DNA of 64,000 nucleotides from an uncultured Lachnospiraceae bacterium (GTDB lineage: Bacteria > Bacillota > Clostridia > Lachnospirales > Lachnospiraceae). Shown here piece by piece: positions 44,101 to 50,977 of the stretch. The stretch covers positions 1-64,000 of the forward strand of contig CAJTUB010000003.1 of NCBI GenBank assembly GCA_910579465.1. Reading direction: 5' to 3'. The number at the start of each line of letters is the position of its first letter. Position 1 is the first letter of the stretch. The notes under the pieces were generated by a model. That model worked only from the letters and a program-made list of their open reading frames with translations, was not told the DNA's origin and made no database searches. Both the position numbers and the translations under genes were made by a program.

Positions 44101-45635
44101 ATGAAAGAGAGTTTGCGGTAAGGAATGACCGGGTACAGGCAGGGGAGGTCATGGTGCTTTCCGACGCGCTCTGTAAACGGGACACAGCTGCTCCGGCAGA
44201 GGATATCGCGGAGCAGCTGCAGAAAAAAATACCGCTTACTGCATACCGGCAGACCTACGCTTCAGGAATAAAGCTTTCTGCAGAGAGTAAAAACCGTGTG
44301 TATGAAAGCAGTGCGGTCTGTGTGTATGAAGCGGACGCCTGTGTGGTCGGAGGAAAAGAGCCAAAGAAAAGAGAAGCGGCAGCAAATGCAGTGCATGTTC
44401 ATACGCCGGTTGTCTGCGAGGCGTTCCTCAAGGCGGAGCATGAGGACAAATATCAGTGCAGGGAAGTTCCCAAGGACAGTACAGTGCTTGTTCTGAGCGA
44501 GGAAGGGCTTCATTCGGATTTTACCGTGGAGATTGCAAATACGGGGGTTCACAGCAGCCGGGAAGGCTATGGGGACAGGTCATATACACAGTATCTGGCG
44601 GAAAAGGACGGAAAGGTGCAGAATGAGGTCAGGTTTCCTTTTGAAGTCTGGGTTGATGTCGGAAACGATCAGGACAGGAAAAACGATGTACTGTTAGAAA
44701 AAGAAACGTGGTATACGCTTGGAACAGAGAAACAGAGATTCTATGTCCCGCTGTGGGTAGCAGAGGGAGAATATAAGGTCGGAATGCGTTCCGTGGCAGT
44801 CAATGGAAGGGGCAGTGAAGAAAAAACGGAAGCCGGGCGTAACACACAGGAAGAGAACTATACGGCTACAGCAGAAAAAAGAGTGTATATTACCGGACGG
44901 CTGTATGATTTTAACGTTTATGATATCCGGGGGACTGCCGCATGGGAAGAAGTGTACGGAACAGGGATTTCCTATTCCGTGAATGCCCTTCCGCTCCGTG
45001 CCGGGGTACATCCGTATTATAAAAATGCAGGAGGCTTACCGGCAGGTGCTTCCTTTTCCTTCCGGGTAAAAAGCATCGGAAGCTTTTATGGACAAGAAGC
45101 AGTATTGACAATACTGCCGGAGTTTGTGCTGTTGACGGAAGGCGGCAGAAAAGAGGTTGATGTTTACTATGAGAAAGAAACTGCACAGGGAGTTTTTCTG
45201 AAAAAGTGGAGCGGCGAGGAGAACGTATTGAAACAGCATGAAAGAGAAGTGGAAAAAGGAGAAGAGGTAAAGGAAGCGGTTCAATACTGGAACGGGGGAT
45301 TTTCACTGCCGGATGCTCTTTATGTGGCAGAGAGCGGAAGTGATGTTTTAGGATATCAGAAGCGGTACGGGCTGAACTTTTTGGAAGACTTCTGGGTCAA
45401 GGACGGAGCCCTGATGCTGCAGTTTGCGGTCCGGGTAGAAAATGGAAACGGGGAAGTGCTGTATTATGGAAAGCTGCCGGGAGATGTAAGGAATGATATC
45501 TGGAACCAGGAAGCCGGCACGAAAACCTGTACCGACAGCCGCAAAAGGGAATACTCTGTTGAGAGTGGTGACGTAGCAGTAGTTTATTACGGAGAAAGTG
45601 CGGCGGAGGATTACCACATTCACGGGATTCACTGA
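38115..45635 (+). CDS. Giant secreted surface protein with InlB-type, BspA-type and propeller-like repeats
   Basis: 2506 residues. Signal peptide (MKKRLMIGLLLFCMITGLV). About 205-280 an InlB B-like repeat (GYVFAGWTVQGG). About 286-325 a Pro/Thr linker. About 535-680 BspA-type leucine-rich repeats (FVTIPDTVTEICDYAFYQC). About 780-1245 a region where LD-x-[DE]-G-x-[LV]-W recurs (LDMEGTLW, EDTDGNLW, LDDTGRLW, LDENGNVW), suggesting beta-propeller blades. About 1290-1760 several Listeria-Bacteroides repeats (GYEFTGWNTETDGSG, GYTFEGYFTG). The last 750 residues are beta-rich and unassigned. No LPXTG motif. Probably an adhesin or matrix protein. There is no clear promoter between the terminator and TGGAGG at 38105. 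Confidence 0.85.
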   Translation: MKKRLMIGLLLFCMITGLVPLTVLPSAGAEAAGNWSGNLKLEAVRGNHKIYFDEERNLVVQGDYYTKSTATMSYHTAELYFTKQNTDSNPGRVAAGERYTADVFCHTSEPADKPDYVLDTFTVSRAELEEMIRYLYGEDGLNSPQTVYISEGFILKCRNSASDDWSYLTGRTYSSLAAIRGAADWSGTTWKNFKNYYDTAITVSLTRYDLTVQADDNSHGTTYGSGRYFSGDKIRVRAVPNDGYVFAGWTVQGGSAGFHKAEADTVFTMPSFDVVLTANFEKERTPEPTKKPVVTPKSGDPTPTPMPTPTLALTPTPSLPEPGETYEQNIWYYSTDQGYTIKGIYDRNGPLAGISSADSSRIQTNEYTALDVYYSVGQDSLGNTWYFVPSGSDAVFVHPAVYQGKTVNSPQVKEIRELVFPQTIACDGKNYTVTSIGGGTDKYRSYAHDASRYSPYTGYTLDKASGSYYYTSSNSSSSGTLTTYQNIDGHTGYRYGIIGNGEITSSGSVHFDFFQDGNYSFRYRDYASSYYVYNTTLEFVTIPDTVTEICDYAFYQCQGLRKIIGAEGVRDIGEHAFAGASVLTTETSVEESGNYRRYYYNESYSMGIPTDTMRSWQSAVALREYMELAGFSVLDTIREYAFAYRKNLFDVKLPECVAFIKDDAFKACDLNSITVPGKDTVIGGGNSSGTRDTLGTKGNPDTVIITVPESKAMYYGLRYEDYYTVRCGYPVTYDKNALPAEEYTTASMLEVLKKERRDSFSGSITSYSNSGHTSTSGSYEMVLDMEGTLWLKKDGALFPSEVMRETKFMGIRKVTLSEREDSESCSSSKSCDYCFAFAGDGKVYLYDPAGVWNDTGIPAGSSRHQWVCSTVKDSEEQSGSTGYSSGHSGTVKLYYLYYMDRDGQLARKEMYRCREESYYSSSSGSGSSSSYRIRTGSAVETLRRPEGAVFRSFYAVEAVAGRVWRSSGWGDGYSSSTTEYSLYLPDVYAEDTDGNLWRASGGNPGQKTSYSSYTGKAETTPGYSENEVREETVPVAGYMWETVDGIRQVFGGGEDKGSTYASVLDADGKLLFYTDAGKAQTSGKNLLERGREYGVLAGKNFVSAEIVAADYALLTGADGSTWVYLYRNIPSSPYGMPPHKPVKLPDGVQLTAQWETARSYAGEGWESGVYYTEYTLFLLDDTGRLWVMGDTGRTQYDASDGSSYTSWMSSGPSCLLSGVEKLYIHRAGMTDQEVLLLDENGNVWNYADGRISGITGEEAVADARQKLRKTAYSTGYEFAETLYANMFSHPGYRFRSWNTAADGSGTSLQPGECLPLTAPATLYAQWERAENIIRYAPNGGSGIMEDDVYAPEVERALLKGNEYEKSGYEFTGWNTETDGSGSSYADRASIAIPPGTTVLYAQWEPFSYVVKVAEDEIRVTPVTITDSIELAYDEEMSIPAVRPDRFYTLTYYLNRNSSRSTVPYWKTKDPDSDRYTKAVLAFLGWQLYEETADGYHYLGFYQPGAMVKNLAVKKGCELVLFPYWGGEASYVDLPAAGCDGYDFAGWSTDKEEADVAKVIHAPEGSMMRYKPKGNEALYAYYEPKMYEIALIAEDPEAEPGEIKKEQASVTVTFDRMVPDAAVPVSDRHVFLGYYDRLDEDGKPAEGAVQYYDETGKGLQVWRIYDGSVTALYAYLISEKEVTLDGRGATKQEQTSVAMTYKKTGPDVIPPEKTGYTFEGYFTGIRGSGKKYFDEAGRGTALWTEKDVDILYACWKQDPVELPGKEEKELPEVLPETERRIEAAAGGECVQIYADDYNPETGAEEDLPPYQVSDCYAGAALLKEGAIPSTECLAMRAQAGSCLFSGILSRKSGITPVRTYVKLRYRTVYEDVETEELVQSGIRTAVIEVMVPKAWSYWELKKGGLYYPSYMEVGNAALEGGKVRLPVEWEGYEDRKPSYAYRSYEEHVVWKEYDTDGVPMCTVEAPQEYRIVSGIPGEQPDAGAYLAVLAENLAWADEREFAVRNDRVQAGEVMVLSDALCKRDTAAPAEDIAEQLQKKIPLTAYRQTYASGIKLSAESKNRVYESSAVCVYEADACVVGGKEPKKREAAANAVHVHTPVVCEAFLKAEHEDKYQCREVPKDSTVLVLSEEGLHSDFTVEIANTGVHSSREGYGDRSYTQYLAEKDGKVQNEVRFPFEVWVDVGNDQDRKNDVLLEKETWYTLGTEKQRFYVPLWVAEGEYKVGMRSVAVNGRGSEEKTEAGRNTQEENYTATAEKRVYITGRLYDFNVYDIRGTAAWEEVYGTGISYSVNALPLRAGVHPYYKNAGGLPAGASFSFRVKSIGSFYGQEAVLTILPEFVLLTEGGRKEVDVYYEKETAQGVFLKKWSGEENVLKQHEREVEKGEEVKEAVQYWNGGFSLPDALYVAESGSDVLGYQKRYGLNFLEDFWVKDGALMLQFAVRVENGNGEVLYYGKLPGDVRNDIWNQEAGTKTCTDSRKREYSVESGDVAVVYYGESAAEDYHIHGIH

Positions 45636-45671
45636 ATGAAGGATTGTACCGAAAGAAAAGAGAATTAGAAC

Positions 45672-45781
45672 AAAAGAAAAGAGGCTGGGGAACAGCCTCT
45701 TTTCCGAGTGATATGCTATGAGGAACATATCACTCAACGTATAATAGGGTGGGAGTAGAAAGTGTTTTATCACTATCCAAG
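45672..45781 (+). repeat. 110-bp direct repeat, copy 1, with terminator of the giant gene
   Basis: Identical to 45876-45985 except at one base (T 45712 versus C 45916). It contains a terminator hairpin AAAAGAGGCTG/CAGCCTCTTTT (45677-45703), a second stem GAGTGATATG/CATATCACTC (45706-45735) and a TATAAT-like box. The repeat lies 36 bp after the stop of the giant gene. Similarity continues weakly downstream into a decayed copy of the short frame at 46006. Confidence 0.9.
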
Positions 45782-45875
45782 ACATACTATAACATCGGTT
45801 TATGAACAAAGTATGAACAGAATGTAAATAAATTTTGTACAAAGAACTTTTTAAACAAGTTTATCAAAAAAATAG

Positions 45876-45985
45876 AAAAGAAAAGAGGCTGGGGAACAGC
45901 CTCTTTTCCGAGTGACATGCTATGAGGAACATATCACTCAACGTATAATAGGGTGGGAGTAGAAAGTGTTTTATCACTATCCAAG
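45876..45985 (+). repeat. 110-bp direct repeat, copy 2
   Basis: Second copy, 204 bp downstream of the first; it again carries the terminator hairpin. The single difference breaks one pair of the second stem. The gap 45636-46289 otherwise holds only the two short frames listed below. Confidence 0.9.
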
Positions 45986-46005
45986 TACAAGAATACCCTG
46001 CATAT

Positions 46006-46173
46006 ATGAATAAACAATGGACAAAATGTGAACAATTTGTAAACTTGCAAGCAAGTAAGATACAATGTGACCGGGAGATGGGTCTCTGGCACTATGCCAT
46101 TCATACAGAACACCTGAAATTGTTCCCTGAACAGCAAAATATATCAATCGAAGCAATTAATTTTATGGTATAA
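46006..46173 (+). CDS. Short frame of doubtful status (55 aa)
   Basis: MNKQWTKCEQFVNLQ onward to TAA 46173, directly after repeat copy 2. No ribosome site is visible. The corresponding sequence after copy 1 (around 45803) is the same start broken by stop codons, so this is probably the remains of a duplicated gene end. No family is recognised. Confidence 0.25.
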   Translation: MNKQWTKCEQFVNLQASKIQCDREMGLWHYAIHTEHLKLFPEQQNISIEAINFMV

Positions 46174-46187
46174 TAAGATTCAGTGGT

Positions 46188-46283
46188 ATGACTTGGAAAC
46201 AAGGTAGATTATTTGATAAGGTCATCAGCTACATTGAGAATAATCTGCAAAATGATAGGAAAATTTTACCAGAGAAGAGGTAA
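46188..46283 (+). pseudogene. AraC-like N-terminal remnant or leader frame (31 aa)
   Basis: MTWKQGRLFDKVISYIENNL onward to TAA 46283, ending seven bases before the helicase start. The segment FDKVISYIENNLQND resembles the first helix of an AraC DNA-binding domain. It is too short to function as such. It may be a relic or a leader peptide. Confidence 0.3.
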
Positions 46284-46289
46284 GCACCA

Positions 46290-48458
46290 ATGACAGACAT
46301 ATTAAACGGCCTTAATAATGCCCAGAAAGAAGCTGTGACTGCGACAGAGGGATATATTCGTGTCATAGCGGGAGCAGGAGCCGGTAAAACCAAGGCCCTG
46401 ACCCACCGTTACGCATATATCATATCCGAGCTCGGCATTTCTCCGTCGAATATTCTTTGCATTACATTTACCAACAAAGCTGCAAACGAAATGAAAAGGC
46501 GTATCAAGGCAATGCTCGGCGAAGAATTTGACACTTCTTTTGTCGCCACGCTTCACGCCTTTTGCACGCGGGTTCTGCGCGAGGATATTTCAAAGCTGTT
46601 TTACCCTGAAAACTTCATTGTTCTTGATAACATAGACCAGAAAAAAATACTTGAGGAGGTTTATGACGAGCTGGGCATAAAGATGGACACTGCCAGCTTC
46701 AGGTTTATGATAGACCAGATACGGTATTATAAAAATCTGATTACCTATGTGGAATATCTCTCTGACCCGGATTTTGATTATTCAACGCTTGTTTCCGAGA
46801 AAAAAACGGATGAGATAATGTTCCGCTACATAAAAAAGCAGCGTAAGTATTTTGGTCTTGATTTTTTTGACCTGATAAATTTCACGATATATCTGTTCAG
46901 AACCTACCCGGACATTCTGGAAAAATGGCAGAAACGTCTGCATTACATCATGGTCGATGAATTTCAGGATATCACGGTAAAGGAATTTAAGCTGATACGC
47001 CGTCTTTCCGAGGTGAATCAAAATCTGTTTGTCGTAGGGGACCCGGACCAGAATATATACGAATGGCGCGGAGCGAACATGAGCGTGCTTGTGGATTTTG
47101 AGGGATGGCTGAACAACAAATGCTTTGAAAACCAATACGGTTTCAAATGCCGTGACATTATTATGAGCGAGAATTACCGCAGTACAAGCCCGATCCTGTC
47201 AGTCGCAAATTCGCTTATCAATAAAAACAACAATCGCGTAAAAAAAGAATTGTTTACGCAAAAGCAGGGCGGACAGCCGGTTGAATATTATCATGGAAAA
47301 AACGATAAAGAAGAGATAAAATACATAACGGATAAAATTATCGCCCATCTGGACAGTGGCGGTAAATATTCGGATTTTGCGGTATTGTACCGCTCCAATT
47401 ATGTTTCCCGTTTTGTTGAACAGGGCTTTCTGGCGGCGAATATTCCTTACATAGTATACGGCGGCATCGGGTTTTACGAGCGCTCCGAGATAAAGGATGT
47501 TCTTTCGTATATGCGGCTTGTCAACAATCCGGACGATGACCTTTCCTTTCTCCGCGTTATAAATGTACCGCGGCGTAAAATCGGGAAAGTCAAACTGGAG
47601 GTGCTTAAGAATTACGCGGAAAGCAACCATACCTCGCTGTATCAGGCACTTTCCGTCTGCTGCCTGCAAGACAATTTCAAGGGCTGCAAAGCGCAGGAGT
47701 TTATCGCGGCAGTGGAAGGTCTGCGGGCACTTGCCGACACCCTCCCGGTTTCGGAGCTGCTTTCCCGGATTATCAAGGATACGGGCTATGAGCTTTATAT
47801 CCGTGAAAGCGGGGATATCGAGCGGCTTGACAATGTTTCGGAGCTGCTTCGCGGAATTGTGGTGCAGGAAACCGAATTCGGCGAGCATCTGCCGCTTGCG
47901 ACATTTTTACAGACCATAACGCTGCTTCGCGACAATGACGCGCCGGATAAGAGTGACTGCGTAAAGATAATGACGCTTCATACCGCAAAAGGGCTTGAAT
48001 TTGAAAATGTGTTTCTGGTCGGCTTAACCGAAGGGATATTTCCGTCGGCAAGAAGTCTTGAGGAACGGAAAAAGGATGCGCTTGAGGAGGAACGGCGGCT
48101 TTGCTTTGTAGGTATCACCCGGGCGAAGAAAAGGCTTTATCTGACCGAAAGTGAAGGATTCGGTGTAAAGGGGTACAGCAAGGTACCGTCACGTTTTCTT
48201 TTTGACATTGACCAGGGCTTGTTGAATATAGCCGGTGAAATCCCGCAGGATGTCTGTTCACAGGTTGCCGTGCAGGCCGCCGAATTCAACGGCGAAAGCA
48301 ATACGATATATAAAAAAGGGGATCAGCTGCGCCACAAGGTGTTCGGCGAGGGAATCGTCGAAGATGTCGACGAAAAAACACGAACCTATTACATCCGCTT
48401 CACAAACGGTATTAAGCCGGTTCGCTTCGGTTATAACGGACTGAGCCATATTTTTTAG
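46290..48458 (+). CDS. PcrA/UvrD-like superfamily 1 DNA helicase
   Basis: 722 residues. Helicase motifs in order: Q-motif LNNAQKEAV, Walker A GAGAGKTK, CITFTNKAANEMKRR (Ia), VDEFQDI (II), GDPDQNIYEWRGA (III), YRSNYVSRFVEQ (IV), MTLHTAKGLEF (V) and GITRAKKRLYL (VI). The C-terminal GDQLRHKVFGEGIVEDV domain is the usual PcrA Tudor-like tail that touches RNA polymerase. Unwinds DNA 3' to 5' in repair and in conflict resolution. The gene is AT-richer and uses ATA for Ile far more than its neighbours, which, with the direct repeats upstream, suggests acquisition from another lineage. It may be a second copy to a chromosomal pcrA elsewhere. Confidence 0.93.
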   Translation: MTDILNGLNNAQKEAVTATEGYIRVIAGAGAGKTKALTHRYAYIISELGISPSNILCITFTNKAANEMKRRIKAMLGEEFDTSFVATLHAFCTRVLREDISKLFYPENFIVLDNIDQKKILEEVYDELGIKMDTASFRFMIDQIRYYKNLITYVEYLSDPDFDYSTLVSEKKTDEIMFRYIKKQRKYFGLDFFDLINFTIYLFRTYPDILEKWQKRLHYIMVDEFQDITVKEFKLIRRLSEVNQNLFVVGDPDQNIYEWRGANMSVLVDFEGWLNNKCFENQYGFKCRDIIMSENYRSTSPILSVANSLINKNNNRVKKELFTQKQGGQPVEYYHGKNDKEEIKYITDKIIAHLDSGGKYSDFAVLYRSNYVSRFVEQGFLAANIPYIVYGGIGFYERSEIKDVLSYMRLVNNPDDDLSFLRVINVPRRKIGKVKLEVLKNYAESNHTSLYQALSVCCLQDNFKGCKAQEFIAAVEGLRALADTLPVSELLSRIIKDTGYELYIRESGDIERLDNVSELLRGIVVQETEFGEHLPLATFLQTITLLRDNDAPDKSDCVKIMTLHTAKGLEFENVFLVGLTEGIFPSARSLEERKKDALEEERRLCFVGITRAKKRLYLTESEGFGVKGYSKVPSRFLFDIDQGLLNIAGEIPQDVCSQVAVQAAEFNGESNTIYKKGDQLRHKVFGEGIVEDVDEKTRTYYIRFTNGIKPVRFGYNGLSHIF

Positions 48459-48528
48459 GAGGATGAACAGCAAAATCCGGACATAAAATAAGTGACATTG
48501 TGGTATAGCTGCCTATATAGTGTTTTTC

Positions 48529-48557
48529 TTGCATTTTCAGGGAGGAAAACGTATAAT
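48529..48557 (+). promoter_or_regulatory. Promoter of the ThrE-type exporter genes
   Basis: TTGCAT (48529-48534), 17 nt, TATAAT (48552-48557). No shared upstream element here. Confidence 0.7.
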
Positions 48558-48606
48558 GATATCAGACAGGTGACAGGCTATTCAGAAAGAACCCGGAGGC
48601 ATAGTT

Positions 48607-49428
48607 TTGTCAACGGAAGGTAGTCACAAGAATAGTTTTTTGGAAAGGATTGGAATGAATTACGGATTACTGGCGGATACTGCAATGTTAGCAGGCGAGA
48701 TTATGTTACAGGCCGGTGCCGAAACGTATCGTGTAGAAGATACGGTGCGCCGTATACTAAAGACTTCGGGTGCGGAGAGAGCAGAAGTGCTTGTATTTTC
48801 TACCGCACTTATGATAACGATTGATGCCCCGTCCGGTCCTGCGGTCAGTAAGGTAATGCGGATTTCGGCAAGAGGGACGAATCTGGGGAATATTTGTGAG
48901 GTAAACGGGCTGTCAAGGAAGCTTTGCGCCGGGGAAATTGCGTTGGGAGAGATGTACGAGGAGCTGAAAAAGCTTGAGAAAAGAAAGGAATATCCTCCGG
49001 CTGTCGTCTATCTCTGCACCCTGATTACCGTGATTATGTTTTCCCTGTTGTTAGGAGCCAGTGCAAAGGACGCGGTTTTTGCCGGGATGTCGGCGATTGT
49101 TATGGTGCTGTTCCGTGCCTTTTTTATGAAGCATGGCATGAATGAGTTTATGTACCATGTAACGGCGCTTACCTGTGCGACGTTCCTTGTTTCGGTAGTA
49201 CAGGCGATTTCAAACGCAGGAATTAATCTGGAGCTTGTCGTAGCAGGCACGGCAATGCCGCTGCTTCCTGGCGTGGCAATTACCAATGCTATCCGGGATA
49301 CGCTCCAGGGGGATTATATTTCCGGGGCGGCACGTATCGTCGAGGCATTTGTGCGGGCTGTTTCCTGTGCGGTCGGAATCGGGGCGGGGCTTTATCTCGG
49401 ACATCTAGTAAGCGGAGGTGTGCTATGA
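48607..49428 (+). CDS. Threonine/serine exporter ThrE family, large part
   Basis: 273 residues from TTG 48607 (CGGAGG about 9 nt upstream); ATG 48655 with GGAAAGG before it is an equal candidate and would drop 16 residues. The soluble first part (AGAETYRVEDTVRRILKTSG ... CEVNGLSRKLCAGEIAL) is typical of DUF1212. About four or five membrane helices follow (VVYLCTLITVIMFSLLLGA, MPLLPGVAITNAIRD). It works with the next gene as a split exporter of small amino acids or dicarboxylates, as in YjjP/YjjB pairs. The two overlap by ATGA. Confidence 0.88.
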   Translation: MSTEGSHKNSFLERIGMNYGLLADTAMLAGEIMLQAGAETYRVEDTVRRILKTSGAERAEVLVFSTALMITIDAPSGPAVSKVMRISARGTNLGNICEVNGLSRKLCAGEIALGEMYEELKKLEKRKEYPPAVVYLCTLITVIMFSLLLGASAKDAVFAGMSAIVMVLFRAFFMKHGMNEFMYHVTALTCATFLVSVVQAISNAGINLELVVAGTAMPLLPGVAITNAIRDTLQGDYISGAARIVEAFVRAVSCAVGIGAGLYLGHLVSGGVL

Positions 49429-49862
49429 GTCCGCTTAGTGTGCTGCTGCAGGTTGTGAGTGCATTTTTAGGCGTGGTCTCCCTTGCGGTTTTATTTCATG
49501 TGCCGAGAAAATATCTGCTGCCTGCCGGGCTGACCGGGGCAGGCGGATGGTTGATTGAACTGCTTGTAATGAATCAGACGGAAAATGCGATGATGAGCGC
49601 CTTTTTGTCTGCGGTCTTTGTGGCAGTAATTTCACAGCTTTTGGCGAGAATTTTTAAGGCGCCGGTGACAGTCTATCTTGTTCCAGGGATTCTGCCGTTA
49701 GTGCCGGGAGTCGGCATGTACCGCATGGTGTATTATCTTTTGCAGGAAAACAGGGAGTCCGCTTCCTATTATTTTTCCTATACGCTTCAGGTGGCGGGAA
49801 TGATTGCATTGGCAGTGTTTGTAGTGGATTCTTTTTTCAGGGTCCTGTACCGGAGAAGGTAA
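49425..49862 (+). CDS. Threonine/serine exporter ThrE family, small part
   Basis: 145 residues starting inside the ATGA overlap at 49425. Four membrane helices (VVSAFLGVVSLAVLFHV, MSAFLSAVFVAVISQLLA) with IFKAPVTVYLVPGILPLVPG, the conserved core of ThrE_2/DUF3815. The pair reproduces the full ThrE topology split in two genes. Tight coupling implies equal expression. Substrate inferred from family; not shown here. Confidence 0.88.
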   Translation: MSPLSVLLQVVSAFLGVVSLAVLFHVPRKYLLPAGLTGAGGWLIELLVMNQTENAMMSAFLSAVFVAVISQLLARIFKAPVTVYLVPGILPLVPGVGMYRMVYYLLQENRESASYYFSYTLQVAGMIALAVFVVDSFFRVLYRRR

Positions 49863-49872
49863 GGGGGTATTT

Positions 49873-50433
49873 ATGCGAATCGGATTGCTGCGGCATTTTA
49901 AGGTGGACTGTCCGCATAAAAAGATGATGACATCAGAAGAATTCCGCAAGTGGTCGGAGAAATATGAACATTCCGGAATATTAAAAAAGCATGTGGAAAT
50001 GTATGGTATCCAGTGGGACATCTGCTATTCCAGTGATATTCCCCGTGCCGTGGCAACGGCAAAGGAGGTTTACAGCGGAAATATTTATCTGGATAAGCTG
50101 CTGCGGGAGGTCGATAACGCGCCGTTTATCCATACGGAGCGCCTGAAGCTGCCGTTTGAGGTGTGGCATGTCTGTGGAAGGCTTGCCTGGTACTTTAAGT
50201 CCAAAAGCCAGCCGGAAAGCATCATAGGAACGAGGCGGCGGATTCGTGCGTTTTTAAAAACGATTGACTGGAGCCAGGAGAATATTTTAATCGTCTGTCA
50301 CGGGTTTATGATATTTAATCTGTGTCTTGAATTGTTCCGTCTGGGATTCCGGGGGACGAAGCTGCGCAAGGTAAAAAACGGCGTATTGTACCAGTATGTC
50401 GGGCCGAGACCGGAGATAAGGGGAAAAGGATGA
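49873..50433 (+). CDS. Histidine phosphatase superfamily protein
   Basis: 186 residues. The catalytic RHx motif is LLRHFKV near the start (RH with F instead of G), then YSSDIPRAVATAKEV, and the second His in ILIVCHGFMIF. This matches the phosphoglycerate-mutase-like fold of small phosphatases. The missing Gly of RHG may alter the preference, but many members vary there. It is followed by rlmH with an ATGA overlap, and preceded by the ThrE pair by 10 nt; all may form one transcript. Confidence 0.85.
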   Translation: MRIGLLRHFKVDCPHKKMMTSEEFRKWSEKYEHSGILKKHVEMYGIQWDICYSSDIPRAVATAKEVYSGNIYLDKLLREVDNAPFIHTERLKLPFEVWHVCGRLAWYFKSKSQPESIIGTRRRIRAFLKTIDWSQENILIVCHGFMIFNLCLELFRLGFRGTKLRKVKNGVLYQYVGPRPEIRGKG

Positions 50434-50909
50434 AAATTACCGTTGTTTGTGTCGGAAAAATAAAGGAAAGGTTTTTTGCGGATGCACTCAAAGAATACGA
50501 AAAACGCCTCAGCCGGTATTGTAAGCTTTCGATTGTGGAGCTGCAGGATGAAAAAACGCCGGACGGAGCATCAGCGGCGCTGGAGGAGCAGATCAGGAAG
50601 AAAGAGGGAGAACGTATTCTGAAGGTGCTTCCGGACGGAGCATATATCATTGCGCTTGCTATTCAGGGAAAGCAGCTTTCCAGTGAGGAGCTGGCGGAGA
50701 CGATGGGGAGGCTTGGCGTGAATGGAACAAGCCATATCGTATTTATCATCGGCGGCTCGCTGGGACTTTCGGAGGAGGTGCTTTTAAGGGCGGAGTATTT
50801 ACTTAGCTTTTCGAAAATGACTTTTCCGCACCAGCTGATGCGGGTCGTACTGCTGGAGCAGGTGTACCGCGCGTACCGGATTAACAGCGGGGAGCCGTAT
50901 CATAAGTGA
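50430..50909 (+). CDS. rlmH: 23S rRNA pseudouridine-1915 N3-methyltransferase
   Basis: 159 residues, full length for the family. MKITVVCVGKIKERFFADAL opens the SPOUT fold. FIIGGSLGLSEEVLLRAEYLLSFSKMTFPHQLMRVVLLEQVYRAYRI is the knotted SAM-binding end. It methylates pseudouridine 1915 in helix 69 on assembled 70S ribosomes. Start ATG 50430 in an ATGA overlap with the phosphatase. Confidence 0.96.
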   Translation: MKITVVCVGKIKERFFADALKEYEKRLSRYCKLSIVELQDEKTPDGASAALEEQIRKKEGERILKVLPDGAYIIALAIQGKQLSSEELAETMGRLGVNGTSHIVFIIGGSLGLSEEVLLRAEYLLSFSKMTFPHQLMRVVLLEQVYRAYRINSGEPYHK

Positions 50910-50977
50910 GGGTGTTTTAAGGATAATGCGATGAAAAAAAGAAATAGAAGAAAGGAAATAGAAGGAGGAAAGGAAGT

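Noticed and set aside
38115..45635. Sortase-anchored protein
   Set aside because: The C-terminus (YHIHGIH) has no LPXTG, hydrophobic stretch or basic tail.
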